Assembly: GCA_903826715.1 (NCBI GenBank)
Contig: CAIKFN010000123.1
Span: 1 to 12,252 of the forward strand
Direction of reading: 5' to 3'
Length of the DNA stretch: 12,252 bases
DNA from: an uncultured Actinomycetes bacterium
GTDB taxonomy: Bacteria > Actinomycetota > Acidimicrobiia > Acidimicrobiales > RAAP-2
Shown here in pieces: positions 5,787 through 12,252 of this stretch. The notes beneath the pieces were generated by a model. It was not told the DNA's origin. It ran no database searches and saw nothing but the letters and a program-made list of their open reading frames with translations. The translations under genes were made by a program, and so were the position numbers. Position 1 is the first letter of the stretch. The number at the start of each line of letters is the position of its first letter.

Positions 5787-7238
5787 ATGACTAAACCAAC
5801 AATGCCAAATGATTACCCCGCAGGGTCACACACTGACGCAATTGGCCAGAGCGCTCCAGCTGCATTGCTCAATGATTTAACCGCTTCGAAAATCTCATTC
5901 GACATCTCGACTGAGTCTCGTGCGCAGCACGGCCGCGACTGGTGGCCACTTTCTATTCGTGACGTAAATGAAGGGCGTGTTCCACACTGGCCGGGTGTAG
6001 TTGTTATGCCGACAACCACCGAGGAAGTTTCCAAAGTCATAAAAATCGCTGCTAAGCACAAGATTTCAGTCACCCCACAGGGTGGTCGCTCAGGCGTTGT
6101 TGGTGGAGCAGTTGCAGTTGATGGTGCGATTGCACTTGATCTCACTGGGCTCGACAAAATAATAAACATCAATGCTGATTCAGGTCTTGTGCACGTGGAA
6201 GCTGGAGTCTTCGGTCCTGACTTAGAAAAAGCAGTTAATGAAAAGGGATGGACCGTTGGTCACTTCCCTCAGTCATTTGACCTCGCAACAGTTGGTGGAT
6301 GGCTCGCGTGTCGCGGAGCTGGTCAGTTCTCAAACCGTTACGGAAAGATTGAAGACATCGTTCGTGGACTTACTGTCGTTCTCGCTAATGGCGACATCGT
6401 AAAAATCGGTGACCGTGGACCACGCCAAGCCGTTGGGCCAGATTTGCTACAACTCTTTGTTGGCTCAGAAGGAACTCTCGGAGTACTTACTGAAGCAACG
6501 TTGTTGCTGCGTGTAAAGCCGACCTATGAACTTCGCAGCGCCTACAGCTTTGACACATTCAAAGATGGCCTCGAAGCGTGTCAGAACATCTTCAAGCGTG
6601 GAGCTAAGCCAGCTGTACTTCGCCTCTACGACGAAGCGGAATCAAAGCGCAACTTCCAAATCGAGCAGTGTGCACTTATTGTTCTCGACGAGGGGGACCA
6701 AGGGCTTTGTGACGCAACAATGAAAGTTGTTTCTGAAGAATGCTCTAAGGCAACAAAACTTGACGATTCACACGTGGCCACGTGGCTGTCGCACCGCAAC
6801 AACGTAAGTTCTCTCGTTCCCCTATGGGAAGCCGGCATCATTGTTGACACCATTGAGGTTTCTGGGTCATGGGACATATTGAGCGACATGCACCAAAAGG
6901 TTGTGGCCGCACTGAAGGAAGTGCCAACAACCATGGCCGCCTCAGTGCACCAGAGCCATGCCTACGACGACGGCGCATGCCTCTATTTCACATTTGCTGG
7001 TCGCCCTGGTGGAGATCCGACGAACTACTACCGCAGTGCTTGGGACGCAGCTTCAAAGACTGTGCTCGCATCCGGTGGCGCACTCAGCCACCACCACGGT
7101 GTTGGGCGAAATCGTGCTCGCTTCGTAAAAGAGGCGCTTGGTTCTTCATTTGAAGTGCTTCAAACAATGAAGAGGGCGCTTGACCCTGAGAACATTATGA
7201 ACCCAGGCGCATTAGGCATTGGAGGTGAGCCTTGGTAA
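5787..7238 (+). CDS. FAD-binding oxidoreductase of the alkylglycerone-phosphate synthase (AGPS) type
   Basis: A 483-residue flavoprotein with an N-terminal PCMH/VAO-type FAD domain (QGGRSGVVGG at 98-107) and a C-terminal FAD-oxidase domain. It is closer to alkyl-DHAP synthase than to GlcD/lactate oxidases: GHFPQSFDLATVGGW at 158-172 and the GGALSHHHGVG block at 430-440 are AGPS hallmarks. By memory alignment with human AGPS, His300, Thr309, Arg515, Tyr578 and His615-617 correspond to His159, Thr168, Arg337, Tyr400 and His435-437 here, all kept. AGPS swaps the acyl chain of acyl-DHAP for a fatty alcohol, forming the ether bond. The peroxisomal targeting region is absent, as expected in bacteria. 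It sits between GlpD, which makes DHAP, and an FGGY kinase whose start overlaps its end by 7 bp. M. tuberculosis also has a flavoprotein of this kind (Rv2251) near glpD1, as I remember. The ether-lipid role is inference. Confidence 0.85.
   Translation: MTKPTMPNDYPAGSHTDAIGQSAPAALLNDLTASKISFDISTESRAQHGRDWWPLSIRDVNEGRVPHWPGVVVMPTTTEEVSKVIKIAAKHKISVTPQGGRSGVVGGAVAVDGAIALDLTGLDKIININADSGLVHVEAGVFGPDLEKAVNEKGWTVGHFPQSFDLATVGGWLACRGAGQFSNRYGKIEDIVRGLTVVLANGDIVKIGDRGPRQAVGPDLLQLFVGSEGTLGVLTEATLLLRVKPTYELRSAYSFDTFKDGLEACQNIFKRGAKPAVLRLYDEAESKRNFQIEQCALIVLDEGDQGLCDATMKVVSEECSKATKLDDSHVATWLSHRNNVSSLVPLWEAGIIVDTIEVSGSWDILSDMHQKVVAALKEVPTTMAASVHQSHAYDDGACLYFTFAGRPGGDPTNYYRSAWDAASKTVLASGGALSHHHGVGRNRARFVKEALGSSFEVLQTMKRALDPENIMNPGALGIGGEPW
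7221..7228 (+). promoter_or_regulatory. Strong Shine-Dalgarno that fixes a TTG start for the FGGY kinase
   Basis: GGAGGTGA is nearly the full anti-Shine-Dalgarno complement and lies 3-6 nt before TTG at 7232. No ATG or GTG in the kinase frame lies at a useful distance, and the TTG opens directly on the VRALAIDVGTTS strand. This decides the start and shows that the kinase is translated on its own initiation signal from inside the preceding gene. Confidence 0.8.
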
Positions 7239-8680
7239 GGGCTCTAGCGATTGATGTTGGAACCACATCAATTCGCACCGCGATTGTTGACGAGCAAGGA
7301 AGTGTCTCACACATTCAACAGCAAAAACTCACCGTCACTTCCCCACAGCCTGGCGAAGTGGAACTTGATGCCAACGAAATTAAGCGACTTGTTTTAGAAC
7401 TGTCGGCAAAAACCCTCAGCGAGGGTGGAGCGTGTGACGTTGTTGGAATCACCAACCAACGCGCAACAACAATTGTCTTTGACGCCGCAACAGGTGAGCC
7501 CGTCGGACCAGCACTTGGATGGCAAGACTTGCGTACTGTAATTGACTGTCTTATCTTGCAAGGCGAAAACATCCGCCTTGCCCCAAACCAGTCCGCAACA
7601 AAAGCGAAGTGGCTCGTAGAGCATTCCGGACGCCCATCAAAAGAGCTTCGCTTCGCGACTATTGAAACGTGGATTGCCTACGTCATCAGTAATGGCGCAC
7701 TACACATCACTGACACTTCCAACGCAGCGGTTAATGGATTCATTTCCCTCGACATTGCCTCATGGGATCAGCACGTTCTTGATGTTTTAAAAATCGACAA
7801 CGCCGCAATGCCAACGATTGTTGACACCATGGGTTCGCACGGCAATGCCAGCGCACTCGGAAACATTCCAATTACTGCACTTGTGGGTGACCAGTCCGCA
7901 TCGCTCTTTGGACAAAGCTGCATAACAAAGGGCACGAAAATTACTTTTGGTACCGGTGCCATGCTCAACATGATTGACGGTTCTAGTGGACCTGAGACTC
8001 TAAGCAGATTCACATCGGGTTGTTTCCCGATCGTTGCTCGAAGTCAAGATGGCAAACTCACCTGGGGTATTGAAGGCATTGTTCTTTCTGCCGGTTCATG
8101 TCTCGAGTGGATCAAGAATGAACTTGGTCTGGTTGCTGACTTTAACGAACTCGAGCCGCTTGCAACTTCAGTTCCTTCTTCAGATGGCGTCTCTTTTGTC
8201 CCAGCCCTTGCTGGTCTTGGAACTCCTTACTGGGACTTTGGAGCGCGAGGTGGTTTCTTTGGGCTCACCAGAGGAACAACCAAGGCCCACATGGTTCGTG
8301 CAGTACTGGAAGGCATCGCCCAACGTGGTGCTGACCTAGTCCTCGCGAGCGAAGAACAAACTGGTGTGAAGCACGAAGAGATTCGTGTTGATGGTGGCAT
8401 AACAGCCAATGAGTTCTTCTTGCAGAGCTTCAGTAACTTCACAGGACTTCGAGTCAGCGTTTCAACAGAACGCGAAGCAACAACTCGTGGTGCGGGACTA
8501 ATGGCACTAGTTGGCGCTGGTCACTTATCACTTGATCAAGTCGAAAAACTATGGTCCCCTGCTAAAGAATTCACCCCGCAGATAGACGATGAAGAGCGTG
8601 CAACGCTTCGCAAGAACTGGATGAGTGTTGTCGCGCGCACTGAAAAGACAATTCCTGAACTAAGCTCTGTGCAGTTCTAG
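7232..8680 (+). CDS. FGGY-family carbohydrate kinase, glycerol kinase-like with altered substrate pocket
   Basis: A 482-residue FGGY kinase with both actin-like ATPase lobes: phosphate loop AIDVGTTSIR at 6-15, VGITNQRATT at 71-80, LGWQDLRT at 95-102, VGDQSASLFGQ at 218-228 and the adenosine segment IRVDGGITAN in the second lobe. The best overall match is glycerol kinase. However, aligning from memory with E. coli GlpK, Arg83, Trp103, Asp245 and Gln246 are kept (Arg77, Trp97, Asp220, Gln221), while Glu84 is Ala78 and Tyr135 is Asn119. Both lost residues hydrogen-bond glycerol, so the substrate may be another polyol or a glycerol derivative. It is about 20 residues shorter than GlpK and lacks much of the loop before the GDQ motif. 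It starts with TTG, overlaps the AGPS-like gene by 7 bp and forms part of the glpD block. I withhold the name glpK for this reason. Confidence 0.87.
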   Translation: MVRALAIDVGTTSIRTAIVDEQGSVSHIQQQKLTVTSPQPGEVELDANEIKRLVLELSAKTLSEGGACDVVGITNQRATTIVFDAATGEPVGPALGWQDLRTVIDCLILQGENIRLAPNQSATKAKWLVEHSGRPSKELRFATIETWIAYVISNGALHITDTSNAAVNGFISLDIASWDQHVLDVLKIDNAAMPTIVDTMGSHGNASALGNIPITALVGDQSASLFGQSCITKGTKITFGTGAMLNMIDGSSGPETLSRFTSGCFPIVARSQDGKLTWGIEGIVLSAGSCLEWIKNELGLVADFNELEPLATSVPSSDGVSFVPALAGLGTPYWDFGARGGFFGLTRGTTKAHMVRAVLEGIAQRGADLVLASEEQTGVKHEEIRVDGGITANEFFLQSFSNFTGLRVSVSTEREATTRGAGLMALVGAGHLSLDQVEKLWSPAKEFTPQIDDEERATLRKNWMSVVARTEKTIPELSSVQF

Positions 8681-8696
8681 TTTCTGAGGAGTGCCC

Positions 8697-9455
8697 ATGA
8701 GCATTGATCAACCAGTATCGAGCAAAAACACACTTGCGAGTAGTTTTCGTGGCACCAATGCACGCATATGGCAACTTCTCATTGTTCTGATCTTGTTGGT
8801 AGGTGGCGTTGTAATGATTTCGCACCACGCCTCTCGTGGAACTGTCACAGTCACTGGTAGCGCAACCGTCACCGCCGTTCCTGATACTGCGTCGTTTCAA
8901 GTTGGAATAAACACCAATGGAACTACTCCTGGTGCTGCCTTAAGTGCAAACAACACACGAATTGCTCTTGTCCAAAGTGCACTCCTAAGTGGTGGTGTCG
9001 CTAAAAAAGACATTCAAACTTCAAACCTGAGTGTTAACCCAACAACAAACAACGCTGGAACAATTACTGGTTACTTCGCCACAGATACGTTGAGCGTGAC
9101 AATGCCTAACTCTTCGAAGGTCGGAACTGTAATTGATAGTGCTGTTCAAGCTGGTGGAGCTGGTGCACAGTTGAGTGGCATCTCATTCACGCTTTCGCAC
9201 AATGGCGCAGCACTTAAAATGGCGCGATCACAAGCACTACAAAATGCCTTGAGCATTGCTCAAAGTCTTGGCACCACTGGAAAATTCCATGTTGGCAAAA
9301 TCAAGAGTCTCACTGACAACGAATCACAGAACACTCCAACACCAATCATGTACGGATCAGTGGCATCTTCGAGCATGAAGACATCTGTGCCAATTCAGTC
9401 AGGCACAGAGTCTGTGAATGTTCAGGTCAATGTTGTTTATTACATCAACAACTGA
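8697..9455 (+). CDS. Membrane-anchored SIMPL (DUF541) domain protein
   Basis: A 252-residue protein with a short cytoplasmic tail, one membrane helix (IWQLLIVLILLVGGVVMI, about 24-41) and an extracytoplasmic SIMPL/DUF541 domain. The domain opens with the usual TVTVTGSATVTAVPDTASF (49-67), followed by QVGINTNGTTPGAAL and the alternating helices and strands of BP26/SIMPL proteins (residues 68 to about 250). BP26 of Brucella forms ring-like channels, and SIMPL was named for a partner of mouse pelle-like kinase; the bacterial role is unclear, possibly envelope stress. The leader helix is not followed by a clear signal peptidase site, so I expect an anchored protein. GAGGAG at 8686-8691 favours the ATG at 8697 over a GTG at 8691, which lies inside that ribosome binding site. 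It follows the kinase by 16 bp and its stop directly touches the convergent reductase gene. Confidence 0.88.
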   Translation: MSIDQPVSSKNTLASSFRGTNARIWQLLIVLILLVGGVVMISHHASRGTVTVTGSATVTAVPDTASFQVGINTNGTTPGAALSANNTRIALVQSALLSGGVAKKDIQTSNLSVNPTTNNAGTITGYFATDTLSVTMPNSSKVGTVIDSAVQAGGAGAQLSGISFTLSHNGAALKMARSQALQNALSIAQSLGTTGKFHVGKIKSLTDNESQNTPTPIMYGSVASSSMKTSVPIQSGTESVNVQVNVVYYINN

Positions 9456-10649
9456 TTAAGCCCAGGGCTGCAGCTCCATTGCGCGAGTAAGAGTTGTCTC
9501 TTCGTCGAGCAATACCTTGGAAACCATAAGCCAGCGAGGTTGGCTGAGCGAAAGAATTCCGGTCACAACACCACCGCGAGAATAAAGCGCCAACCATCTG
9601 CCTTCTTCATCGCTTCCAGCAACTTTGACAACGTCATCACTTGGATGAGGGTGTCCAAGCATTTGGATTTTCTTTCCATACTGGTCAGACCAGAAGTACG
9701 GAACCATGTCTGGTGCCTTTTCGCCCTTTGCCCAGTGCAGTGATAGCGCTGCGGCGTGATCAGTTGCTACTTGCCAGTGTTCAATTCGAGTGAGTTCCCC
9801 TTTGAATGGGAACTTGGCAACGTCGCCAAGTGCACCAATAGTTGGCGTAGCAAGAAGATGTTCATCAACTACTACCCCACCATCAAGTACCAGGCCGGAG
9901 GACTGCAACCACTCAGTGTTTACTTCTGCGCCAACTCCTAGAACAACCGCGGCAACTTCTAGCGAGCTTCCGTCAGCGAAAACGACACTTCCATCAATGA
10001 CGTCACGGATTACCTGACTTGTTCGAAGTTCAACCTCTGCGTTAGTTGCCAGCGCAAGCAACCACTGCGATGCCTGATCACCGAGTGCACCAATGAGAGG
10101 ACGCTGCAGTGCTTCTAAGACAACTGGTGTTAGCCCACGAGCCTTAAGAGCTGTTGCTGCTTCGGCGCCAATGAACCCGCCGCCAATGACAGCAACCGTT
10201 GCTCCATCAGGAACTGTTGCAAGGAGGGCATTTAGGCCCTCAATGTCTTTTCTATTTCTGATGGTGTGCACGAGTGACTGATCACTGAAGGGAATCTTTC
10301 TGGCACGTGTGCCAGTGGCAATAACAATGTGCGTTCCGCTTATGGTTTCACCATTGTCAAGCGTGACTGTGTGGCTTGTTACATCAAGCGATGTTGCAGA
10401 GACACCAAAGATAGACGTGATGTTGGCATTTTTAAGTGCTTCGTCGCTCGCGAGCACTGTTTTATCAATTTCCCATTTACCTGAGAGCACCTGCTTAGAA
10501 AGCGGAGGGCGGTCATACGGTGCGTAGGGCTCATCCCCAATCAGAGTGATCTTTCCTTCGTAGCCGTCACGACGAAGTGACTCAATGAAGCGCCACCCAG
10601 CAAGCCCAGCGCCAACAACTACAACGTGATCAGTTGAGGTGAGCGTCAT
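9456..10649 (-). CDS. BphA4-type NAD(P)H ferredoxin reductase (FAD pyridine nucleotide oxidoreductase)
   Basis: A 397-residue two-dinucleotide-domain flavoprotein. The FAD loop is VVVGAGLAG (10-18), followed by the family's APYDRPPLSK at 41-50. IATGTRARKIPF and the NAD(P)H loop VAVIGGGFIGAE come next, then GALGDVAKFP, the second FAD contact. The C-terminal reductase domain with YFWSDQYGKKIQMLGHP is that of putidaredoxin/BphA4/rhodocoxin reductases; there is no redox-active CxxxxC, so it is not a disulfide reductase. It would pass electrons from NAD(P)H to a [2Fe-2S] ferredoxin feeding a P450 or dioxygenase, but no ferredoxin gene is in view. The ATG at 10647-10649 overlaps the metallohydrolase stop as ATGA; the frame also opens at a GTG at 10670, which lacks support. 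It is last in the xseA operon and its stop abuts the SIMPL gene. Confidence 0.9.
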   Translation of the reverse strand: MTLTSTDHVVVVGAGLAGWRFIESLRRDGYEGKITLIGDEPYAPYDRPPLSKQVLSGKWEIDKTVLASDEALKNANITSIFGVSATSLDVTSHTVTLDNGETISGTHIVIATGTRARKIPFSDQSLVHTIRNRKDIEGLNALLATVPDGATVAVIGGGFIGAEAATALKARGLTPVVLEALQRPLIGALGDQASQWLLALATNAEVELRTSQVIRDVIDGSVVFADGSSLEVAAVVLGVGAEVNTEWLQSSGLVLDGGVVVDEHLLATPTIGALGDVAKFPFKGELTRIEHWQVATDHAAALSLHWAKGEKAPDMVPYFWSDQYGKKIQMLGHPHPSDDVVKVAGSDEEGRWLALYSRGGVVTGILSLSQPRWLMVSKVLLDEETTLTRAMELQPWA

Positions 10650-11359
10650 CGGGCGAACATTGCGAGCCACTGCTCTTTTGAAACTGGTGCCAAGACAAAA
10701 TTGTTCTTTCGAACTTCACCCATTGGAGAATGGCGCTCAGCTGAGTACAGGTGGCCGGGATAGAGAACTACTTCGTCTTTGATGCCAGCTAGGCGTTCAT
10801 TGAGCGAGATGTACATTTCTTCTGGTTGTGAGTATGGGAAGTCTGTGCGACCACATCCATCAACAAAAAGAGTGTCGCCACTTATTAGACAGTTATTCAC
10901 GAGCATGCACTGACTTCCGGGGGTGTGACCCGGGGTATGGATGAACTCAATCTCGTACTTTCCAACTTTTAGGATGTCGTGACTTTCGTGTTGCACAAGA
11001 TTTACTGCTTCAACACCAGTTCCCTTCGTTACCCACGCCACCTCAGTTGTCTGCACGTGAATTGGAACGTTTCGGTGCTGCAGTAGTTCTGCGATACCTG
11101 GGATTTCGTAACCCATTAAGTCGCCGCCAATGTGGTCAGCATGAAAGTGCGTAGCAATTACTCCAACAACTTTTAGGCCGTCAGCTTCAACAATCTCCAC
11201 GAGCTCTGTTGGATGATATGAAGGGTCCACCAGAATTGCTTCACCGGTTTCACGGTCACCAATGGCGTATGCGAAATTAAGCATTTGACGAGCAATGTCA
11301 TTGCCAACTGCAAAGTCACGTCCGGCGAGGAGTTGTCGGAAGTAAAACGAATCGCTCAT
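10646..11359 (-). CDS. Glyoxalase II-like MBL-fold metallohydrolase
   Basis: A 237-residue metallo-beta-lactamase-fold hydrolase with the complete binuclear metal site: THFHADH gives His71, His73, Asp75 and His76; HTPGHTPGS gives His145; SGDTLFVDGCGRTD gives the bridging Asp162; and LYPGHLYS gives His203. These motifs are those of hydroxyacylglutathione hydrolase-like proteins of the glyoxalase II branch. Actinobacteria usually lack glutathione, so a mycothiol or other thioester is more likely as substrate. Persulfide dioxygenases share the fold but use a single iron, and I cannot exclude that from sequence alone. The ATG at 11357-11359 overlaps the xseB stop by ATGA, and its own stop overlaps the reductase start in the same way, so the three proteins are probably made by translational coupling. 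Confidence 0.9.
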   Translation of the reverse strand: MSDSFYFRQLLAGRDFAVGNDIARQMLNFAYAIGDRETGEAILVDPSYHPTELVEIVEADGLKVVGVIATHFHADHIGGDLMGYEIPGIAELLQHRNVPIHVQTTEVAWVTKGTGVEAVNLVQHESHDILKVGKYEIEFIHTPGHTPGSQCMLVNNCLISGDTLFVDGCGRTDFPYSQPEEMYISLNERLAGIKDEVVLYPGHLYSAERHSPMGEVRKNNFVLAPVSKEQWLAMFAR

Positions 11360-11568
11360 TCGTCGTTAGCAACCTGGGCAATCCGAGGAGCTAGTTCTTC
11401 GACCTTGGCCTTTGTTGCGTCCAGTCGAGCTTCTAGCGACTCAATAATTGCTGTGGCTCGTTCAAGCTTTACGAAAAGGTCGTCAACTGAGACTTCACCT
11501 TCGTCAAACGACTCAACAATCGCGTTGAGTTCAGTTGCTGCTTCATTCCAGTCCATGTTCTTTGTCAT
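11356..11568 (-). CDS. xseB: Exodeoxyribonuclease VII small subunit
   Basis: A 70-residue, almost wholly helical acidic protein with the XseB pattern: WNEAATELNAIVESFDEGEV at 7-26, then DDLFVKLERATAIIESLEARL and a second helix ending in VANDE. XseB subunits wrap as a coiled coil around the XseA helices of exonuclease VII, which degrades single-stranded DNA from both ends. Length is typical for the family. The ATG at 11566-11568 overlaps the xseA stop in ATGA, so I keep it rather than the internal ATG four codons later. xseA immediately upstream confirms the identity. Confidence 0.92.
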   Translation of the reverse strand: MTKNMDWNEAATELNAIVESFDEGEVSVDDLFVKLERATAIIESLEARLDATKAKVEELAPRIAQVANDE

Positions 11569-12252
11569 GAGTTTCCATCTTTCTTGTTCACTGTTGATTC
11601 AAATGATCCATCACTAACGAGAACACGTACATTCTCGCCCACTGCAACGTCGCTAAGCGACTTCACCACTTGCCCGCTGGCGTTTGTCGTTACCGACCAG
11701 CCCTGGGCCATGCGCTTTTTAGGGTCATAGGCACTAAGTAGCTGCTTGGTGCTGACAATCAGTTGACTCGCAGATGTCATTACGTGGCGGCTCTGCATGA
11801 GGAGTTGCTGGCGAACAGAGCCGAGGTGTCTGCGCTCAGCGCGCAGGCGGTCACGAACAGCAAAAATCATGGTTCGGCGACGCTCGGCGAGATACTCCGT
11901 TGCTTCATCTAATACCTCAGAGGTTCCCACCATGATTCGCTGCGCAGGAATAATGACGCGACGCTGGTGCCATCCACTCACGAGTGCAGCAATCTCTTCT
12001 CCAAGCTTGGTTGGCGTGATTGCTCTGGTGTGAGCCACAATGTCCGCGATTGATTCGTCACCAGTGTGTCCAATGCCCGTAAAGACCGGCGTTGATGATG
12101 CACCAATGGCGCGAGCAATGCGTTCATCATCGAAGCACGAAAGGTCGCCCTTTGATCCTCCACCACGCACGAGACAGATGATGTCAACGCCGTGCGCATC
12201 AAGTGCTTGAATCGCGCTCACGATTTGCGGTGGCGCAGTGTCACCTTGCACG
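11565..12252 (-). CDS. xseA: Exodeoxyribonuclease VII large subunit, N-terminus outside window
   Basis: The C-terminal 228 residues of XseA, cut by the right edge; the GTG at the boundary is an internal valine (VQGDTAPPQIV), not a start. The catalytic core is visible: LVRGGGSKGDL, CFDDERIARAI, PVFTGIGHTGDESIAD and TPTKLGEE, the most conserved parts of the nuclease domain. After it comes the long arginine- and glutamine-rich helical region that binds XseB, then the C-terminal strand domain with GWSVTTNASGQVVKSL near the end. The missing part holds the N-terminal OB-fold DNA-binding domain. The TGA stop overlaps the xseB start. Exonuclease VII removes single-stranded DNA tails during repair and limits nuclease-generated intermediates. 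Confidence 0.93.
   Translation of the reverse strand, partial: VQGDTAPPQIVSAIQALDAHGVDIICLVRGGGSKGDLSCFDDERIARAIGASSTPVFTGIGHTGDESIADIVAHTRAITPTKLGEEIAALVSGWHQRRVIIPAQRIMVGTSEVLDEATEYLAERRRTMIFAVRDRLRAERRHLGSVRQQLLMQSRHVMTSASQLIVSTKQLLSAYDPKKRMAQGWSVTTNASGQVVKSLSDVAVGENVRVLVSDGSFESTVNKKDGNS

Noticed and set aside
5813..6172. 119-codon open frame on the minus strand
   Set aside because: It lies wholly within the well-conserved AGPS-like gene, its translation is low-complexity Ser/Thr/Pro-rich without a domain, and it follows from codon choice of the true gene.
7232..8680. Xylulokinase or another sugar kinase as first choice for the FGGY protein
   Set aside because: The ITNQR segment, GWQ block and GDQ motif align best with glycerol kinase; only the substrate contacts differ, so a glycerol kinase-like call with uncertain substrate is safer.
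8571..8900. 109-codon minus-strand open frame across the kinase/SIMPL junction
   Set aside because: No recognisable domain or ribosome binding site, and it opposes two well-supported genes and their Shine-Dalgarno.
9456..11359. Sulfide/persulfide detoxification pair (persulfide dioxygenase plus CoA-disulfide-type reductase)
   Set aside because: The metallohydrolase has the full binuclear ligand set of glyoxalase II, and the reductase has neither a redox-active cysteine nor a rhodanese domain; its C-terminal domain is that of ferredoxin reductases.
1..12252. CRISPR array, insertion sequence, prophage, tRNA or rRNA
   Set aside because: No repeated spacer pattern, terminal inverted repeats, transposase or integrase motifs, or cloverleaf/rRNA-like sequence was found; nearly every base is in a recognised gene.

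Overview
The window looks like chromosomal DNA from a member of the Actinomycetota with a compact genome, G+C content near one half and very little non-coding sequence. The best taxonomic marker is a DUF3039 protein, a family I know only from this phylum. The AMACR-type racemase, acyl-CoA dehydrogenase, GlpD and stand-alone Lrp ligand-domain genes fit that placement. A planktonic Acidimicrobiia-like lineage is my guess, from base composition and gene density only. I see no rRNA, tRNA, CRISPR array, transposase or phage gene. The longest gene-free stretch is the 73 bp between divergent start codons at 4112-4184.

Layout from left to right. On the minus strand at 1-1276 are DUF3039, an NADPH-dependent FMN reductase and the N-terminal part of a class I glutamine amidotransferase, which runs off the left edge. 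Two small plus-strand genes follow at 1297-1805: a CxxCHxxH protein and an Lrp/AsnC ligand-binding domain protein. They converge on a minus-strand pair at 1802-4111, an acyl-CoA dehydrogenase and a CaiB/BaiF-type alpha-methylacyl-CoA racemase, which probably handle methyl-branched acyl-CoA. Divergent from that pair is the plus-strand block 4185-9455: GlpD, an alkylglycerone-phosphate synthase-like flavoenzyme, an FGGY kinase annotated at first sight as glycerol kinase, and a membrane-anchored SIMPL protein. This abuts a minus-strand operon at 9456-12252 encoding, in transcription order, XseA (cut by the right edge), XseB, a glyoxalase II-like metallohydrolase and a BphA4-type ferredoxin reductase. 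Its three junctions are all 4-bp ATGA overlaps.

The most interesting part is the GlpD/AGPS-like/FGGY module. GlpD makes dihydroxyacetone phosphate (DHAP). The middle enzyme keeps every residue I can align by memory with the catalytic set of eukaryotic alkyl-DHAP synthase, the ether-bond-forming enzyme. The kinase has lost two of the side chains that hold glycerol in E. coli GlpK (Glu84 and Tyr135 equivalents) while keeping the general kinase and phosphotransfer residues. The block could therefore be an aerobic ether-lipid route or a pathway for an unrecognised polyol, rather than plain glycerol catabolism. No acyl-DHAP-forming acyltransferase or fatty alcohol-forming reductase is visible here.
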